NCBI RefSeq assembly: GCF_900115715.1
Contig: NZ_FOXM01000008.1
Coordinates: forward strand, 1-64,000
DNA from: Geopseudomonas sagittaria
GTDB taxonomy: Bacteria; Pseudomonadota; Gammaproteobacteria; Pseudomonadales; Pseudomonadaceae
DNA: 64,000 bases
Direction: 5' to 3'
Positions 60,897-64,000 of this stretch are shown in pieces; position 1 is the first letter of the stretch; each line of letters begins with the position of its first letter. Made by a program: the position numbers and the translations under genes. Below the pieces are notes generated by a model. It ran no database searches and was not told the DNA's origin. It saw only the letters and a program-made list of their open reading frames with translations.

Positions 60897-60936
60897 GCAA
60901 AAAGCATGCTCAAACGGCAAAAAGCATGCTCAAACA
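60897..60936. repeat. Tandem 20-bp direct repeat
   Basis: Two head-to-tail copies of a 20-bp unit: GCAAAAAGCATGCTCAAAC plus one base, differing only in the last base. On the minus strand each copy is a short AGCATGCT palindrome running into TTTTT. Both sit between the fbpA-like terminator and the permease gene. Confidence 0.85.
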
Positions 60937-60944
60937 ACGGCGGC

Positions 60945-60979
60945 CAAAACAAAAACGCCCCGGCTGGCGGACGGGGCGT
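60945..60979 (-). terminator. Terminator after the iron-binding-protein gene
   Basis: Minus strand: ACGCCCCG stem of 8 bp, a 9-nt loop, its complement and TTTTGTTTTGG. It stands 27 nt after the binding protein's stop, before the permease gene. Confidence 0.85.
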
Positions 60980-61005
60980 CGAGTATAACCAAAGGCGGAC
61001 GGGAA

Positions 61006-62007
61006 TCAGTTCCAGCCGGCACGATCCATCAGGCGGATCGCCTCGGCCTGGCGCTTGCCGGCCACTTCCACCGGGATGCTGTCGGCCTTGAACTCGCCCC
61101 AGGCGGCCACTTCCTTGGAAGGCGCGACCTGCGGGTTGGCCGGGTATTCCTGGTTGACGCCGGCGAACACGCCCTGGGCTTCCGCGCTGGTCATCCACTC
61201 CAGCAGCTGCTGGGCGGCTTCGGCGTGCGGCGCATGCTTGGTCACGCCGGCGCCAGCCAGGTTGACGTGCACGCCGCGGTCGGCCTGGTTCGGCCAGAAC
61301 AGCTTGGCCTTGAGGCCCGGCTGCTGCTGGTGCAGACGCCCGTAGTAGTAGGTGTTGACGATGCCGACATCGCACTGGCCGGCGTCGATGGCCTGGATCA
61401 GCGCGGTGTCGTCGGCGAACGGATCGGTGGCCAGGTTGGCGACCCAGCCCTTGACGATCTGCTCGGCCTTCGCGGCGCCGTGGGTCTCGATCAGGGTGGC
61501 GGTCAGCGACTGGTTGTAGACCTTCTTGCTCGAGCGCAGGCACAGGCGGCCGTCCCAGTTCTGGTCGGCCAGTGCCTCGTAGGTGCTCAGCTCGGCCGGC
61601 TTGACCCGCTCGGTGGAGTAGACGATGGTCCGCGCGCGCAGCGACAGGCCGGTCCAGGCGCCGGTGCTGGAGCGGTACTGGCTGGGGATGTTGGCGTCGA
61701 TGACCTTGGACTGCAGCGGCTTGAGCACGCCTTCCTGCTCGGCCTGCCAGAGGTTGCCGGCGTCCACGGTGATCAGCAGGTCGGCCGGGGTGTTCTCGCC
61801 CTCGGCCTTCAGGCGCGCCAGCAGCGGCGCCTCCTTGTCGGTGATGAACTTGACCTTGACCCCGGTCTTGGCGGTGTACTGGTCGAATACCGGCTTGATC
61901 AGCTCGTCGATGCGCGCCGAATAGACCACGACTTCATCGGCGGCCTGCACGGTACCGGCCAGGGTGGTCAGCGCCAGGGCCGCCAGGATCTTCTTGTTTG
62001 CCTGCAT
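61006..62007 (-). CDS. Iron(III)-type periplasmic binding protein (FbpA/FutA-like)
   Basis: 333 aa. Signal peptide at residues 1-23 ([23 protein letters not shown]), then a two-lobed class II binding fold beginning [11 protein letters not shown]. The adjacent tyrosines in [10 protein letters not shown] near residue 220 match the ferric-ion ligands of FbpA proteins. The start at 62007 is preceded by GAGG at a rather long distance. Its promoter carries a possible Fur box, in keeping with iron uptake. Ferric iron is the likely ligand, although related proteins bind other cargo. Confidence 0.87.
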   Translation of the reverse strand: MQANKKILAALALTTLAGTVQAADEVVVYSARIDELIKPVFDQYTAKTGVKVKFITDKEAPLLARLKAEGENTPADLLITVDAGNLWQAEQEGVLKPLQSKVIDANIPSQYRSSTGAWTGLSLRARTIVYSTERVKPAELSTYEALADQNWDGRLCLRSSKKVYNQSLTATLIETHGAAKAEQIVKGWVANLATDPFADDTALIQAIDAGQCDVGIVNTYYYGRLHQQQPGLKAKLFWPNQADRGVHVNLAGAGVTKHAPHAEAAQQLLEWMTSAEAQGVFAGVNQEYPANPQVAPSKEVAAWGEFKADSIPVEVAGKRQAEAIRLMDRAGWN

Positions 62008-62041
62008 GGAACACGCCTCGTACCAGGGTTGAGTTGAGCAA

Positions 62042-62070
62042 ATGATAGTTAATCCCATTTAGCTTCTCAA
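62042..62070 (-). promoter_or_regulatory. Promoter of the iron-binding-protein gene with possible Fur box
   Basis: Minus strand: -35 TTGAGA (62070-62065), 17-nt spacer, -10 TATCAT (62047-62042). Overlapping the -10, the plus strand 62043-62057 reads TGATAGTTAATCCCA, matching 10 of 14 positions of the 7-1-7 Fur consensus TGATAATnATTATCA. A repressor there would block RNA polymerase. Confidence 0.55.
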
Positions 62071-62083
62071 CCGCTAAGATTAC

Positions 62084-63334
62084 TCAAGCGCGTCTTTTTT
62101 GATCCGCGTCAGTGGCGCACGCCCGGGCCAGCTCGGGCAGATCGCCGGAGAGGCCCAGCGCCTGGCGCACGAACAGGCCCTTGGCCTCGTGGTGGCCATT
62201 CATCAGGCGCAGGCCGGCATTGCGCAGCCAGCGCAGCGGCAGCGGGTCGGCCTGGAACAGGCGCTCGAAGCCCTCCATCGCCGCCATCATCGCCAGGTTG
62301 TGCGGCATGCGCCGGCGCTCGAAGCGGCCGAGCACGCGCACCTCGGCCAGCCGCTCGCCGCGCGCGCGGGCGTGCAGCAGCACCTCGGCGAGGGTCGCCG
62401 CATCGAGGAAACCGAGATTGACGCCCTGCCCGGCCAGCGGGTGGATGCTGTGCGCGGCATCGCCGATCAGCGCCAGCCCCGCCTCGACGTAGCGCTTGGC
62501 GTGGCGCTGGCGCAGCGGAATGCACAGGCGCGGATCGACCTCGAGCACCGCGCCCAGGCGCCGCTCGAAGGCGCGCTCCAGCTCGCCGGCAAACGCCGCG
62601 CTGTCCAGCGCCATCAGCCGCTCGGCCTCGCCCGGCGTGCACGACCAGACGATCGAGCACCAGTGGCGGTCGCCGTCGCGCTGCAGCGGAAGGAAGGCCA
62701 GCGGGCCGTCGTCGGTGAAGCGCTGCCAGGCGGTGGACTGGTGTTCTTTCTCGCAGCGCACGCTGGTGACGATGGCGTGGTGCAGGTAGTCCCACTCGCG
62801 GGTGGCGCAGCCGGCCAGGCGACGCACCGCGGACTGGGCGCCGTCGGCGGCGACCAGCAACGGCGCGCGCAGCTGGCGGCCGTCGGCCAGCTGCAGCAGC
62901 CAGCCCTCGCCGGAGCGGCGCAGCTGCTCCAGGCGCGCTGCGGCCAGCAGTTCGATGCCGCAACCCTGCAGGCGCTCGAGCAGGGCATCCTGCACCACAC
63001 GGTTCTCGACGATGTGGCCGAGCACCTCGGCATGCACGCTGGCGGCGGAAAAGTGGATCTGCCCGGTGCCGGAACCGTCCCACACCTGCATCGCCCGGTA
63101 GGGCGTGGCCCGCCGCGCGGCGATGCCGTCCCAGGCGCCGAGGGCCTGGAGGATGCGCCGGCTGGCCTCGGACAGCGCACTGACCCGCGGCTCGAAGGGC
63201 GCGGTAGCGTCGAACGGCGCCAGCTCCAGCGTGCCGCCGTCCAGCAGCAGGATGCGCAGGCCGCTGTCCCTGAGGGCCAGGGCCAGCGCGCTGCCGACCA
63301 TGCCGGCGCCGACGATGATCAGATCTGCTTGCAT
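62084..63334 (-). CDS. ubiI: UbiH/UbiI-family FAD-dependent ubiquinone hydroxylase
   Basis: Aromatic hydroxylase of ubiquinone synthesis, 416 aa. FAD-binding GxGxxG loop at residues 8-16 (VGAGMVGSA), the ADGAQSAVR (DG) motif in the middle and GDAAHSIHPLAGQG, the second FAD motif, near 285. I assign the UbiI/VisC branch by its place just before ubiH on the same strand; specificity among UbiH, UbiI and UbiF-type enzymes cannot be read from sequence alone. Confidence 0.85.
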   Translation of the reverse strand: MQADLIIVGAGMVGSALALALRDSGLRILLLDGGTLELAPFDATAPFEPRVSALSEASRRILQALGAWDGIAARRATPYRAMQVWDGSGTGQIHFSAASVHAEVLGHIVENRVVQDALLERLQGCGIELLAAARLEQLRRSGEGWLLQLADGRQLRAPLLVAADGAQSAVRRLAGCATREWDYLHHAIVTSVRCEKEHQSTAWQRFTDDGPLAFLPLQRDGDRHWCSIVWSCTPGEAERLMALDSAAFAGELERAFERRLGAVLEVDPRLCIPLRQRHAKRYVEAGLALIGDAAHSIHPLAGQGVNLGFLDAATLAEVLLHARARGERLAEVRVLGRFERRRMPHNLAMMAAMEGFERLFQADPLPLRWLRNAGLRLMNGHHEAKGLFVRQALGLSGDLPELARACATDADQKRRA

Positions 63335-63395
63335 CTTCTTCGCTGCTCCTCGCGCCCTGCTGCCGGGCGGGTGAATCGGAAAGTGAACCCCCGGC

Positions 63396-64000
63396 TCAGG
63401 GCCGGGTGCCGAGGCCCATGGCCTGACGGGCGAACCAGTGCTTGGCCGGCGGGCACAGCTCCAGGCCGAGCAGGCCGAGGTTGCGCAGCCGCGCCAGGGC
63501 CGGGCGGTCGTTGGAGAACAGCCGGGTGACCCGGTCGGAAAAGCCCACGGTCAGCGTCTGGTCGAGGCGCTGGCGCGCCAGGTAGCCCTGCAGCAGGCTC
63601 AGGTCGCCCAGTTGCGCGCCATCCTGCAGCAGGGTCTCGGCCAGCGCCATGACGTCGCGCAAGGAAAGGTTGTAGCCCTGGCCGGCAATCGGATGCAGGC
63701 CGTGGGCGGCATTGCCGACCAGCACCAGGTGGCTGCGCACCTGCTCCTCGGCCTCGAGCAGGGCCAGCGGGTAGCTGTGTCGCGCACCGACCTTGCGCAA
63801 CGTGCCCAGGCGGTAGCCGAACGTCTGCTGCAGTTCGCCGAGGAAGGCGCGCTCGTCGAGCGCCAGCAGGCGCGCGGCGTCGGCATCCGGGCGGGTCCAG
63901 ACCAGCGCGCAGCGGTTGTCGCCCAGCGGCAGCAGGGCCATCGGCCCGTCCGCGGTGAAGCGCTCGAAGGCCACCCCGCCGTGCGGCTCGGCCGGGGTGA
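63396..64000 (-). CDS. ubiH: UbiH-like ubiquinone hydroxylase, C-terminal part (cut by window edge)
   Basis: The C-terminal 201 residues of a second FAD hydroxylase; the N-terminal FAD loop lies beyond the right edge. VGNAAHGLHPIAGQGYNLSLRD is the UbiH form of the second FAD motif. It reads through a GTG at 63974 without a stop to the window end. The stop is 61 nt before the ubiI start, so ubiH-ubiI probably form one operon. Confidence 0.85.
   Translation of the reverse strand, partial: TPAEPHGGVAFERFTADGPMALLPLGDNRCALVWTRPDADAARLLALDERAFLGELQQTFGYRLGTLRKVGARHSYPLALLEAEEQVRSHLVLVGNAAHGLHPIAGQGYNLSLRDVMALAETLLQDGAQLGDLSLLQGYLARQRLDQTLTVGFSDRVTRLFSNDRPALARLRNLGLLGLELCPPAKHWFARQAMGLGTRP

Overview
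The window comes from a high-GC gammaproteobacterium, almost certainly a Pseudomonas of the P. aeruginosa-like side of the genus. Indicators are the vfr/trpGDC pair, the tyrosyl-tRNA synthetase next to an rrn operon, amgK-murU beside lptD-surA-pdxA-rsmA-apaGH-glpE, prkA-yeaH-ycgB, the rpsU-dnaG-rpoD operon and the gcvTHP-iron transporter-ubiI/ubiH block. Nearly everything is chromosomal core; no phage, integrase, IS transposase, toxin system or CRISPR array was seen.

Layout. 1-370: 5' end of a 16S rRNA gene (minus) with its antitermination leader and promoter. 470-8075: tyrS, mepM, anmK, erpA, a DUF6776-like gene, argC, hemJ and an SDR. 8085-13144: AAA+ ATPase, HIT protein, coq7, speD, OsmC protein, vfr. 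13208-18703: trpE-G-D-C as one contiguous run behind a probable leader-peptide attenuator, with gph and rpe upstream. 18861-26660: a four-gene agt-type ABC transporter and its two-component regulators, separated by a 200-bp repeat-like element with terminal inverted repeats. 26750-36944: djlA-murU-amgK, divergent from lptD-surA-pdxA-rsmA-apaG-apaH-glpE. 37180-45020: prkA-yeaH-ycgB, cca, folB-folK, plsY. 45040-53775: tsaD divergent from rpsU-dnaG-rpoD, then a PAS/GGDEF/EAL protein. 53880-53956: tRNA-Ile2. 54189-64000: DUF2388 protein, gcvT-gcvH-gcvP, an iron-type binding protein and permease, ubiI and the cut 3' part of ubiH.

How the genes work together. Cell-wall recycling is represented twice: anmK phosphorylates anhydroMurNAc, and amgK-murU return MurNAc to UDP-MurNAc; the MurNAc-6P phosphatase linking them is not in the window. 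Envelope assembly (lptD, surA, mepM), translation accuracy and initiation (tyrS, rsmA, tsaD, cca, rpsU, tRNA-Ile2), replication and transcription (dnaG, rpoD), tryptophan synthesis, ubiquinone synthesis (coq7, ubiI, ubiH) and glycine cleavage fill most of the rest. Several convergent gene pairs end in clear bidirectional terminators, and both ABC operons place a terminator-like hairpin between the binding-protein gene and the permease gene.

The least ordinary points are: the uninterrupted trpE-trpG junction, where P. aeruginosa carries its R/F-pyocin cluster; the Trp-codon leader before trpE; the 200-bp inverted-repeat element next to agtR; an RmcA-position c-di-GMP protein that has no periplasmic sensor domain; a folB-linked FolK homologue that has lost catalytic-loop residues; and a change of gene neighbourhood just after tRNA-Ile2. 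Comparisons with P. aeruginosa are from memory, and promoters and hairpins were found by eye.
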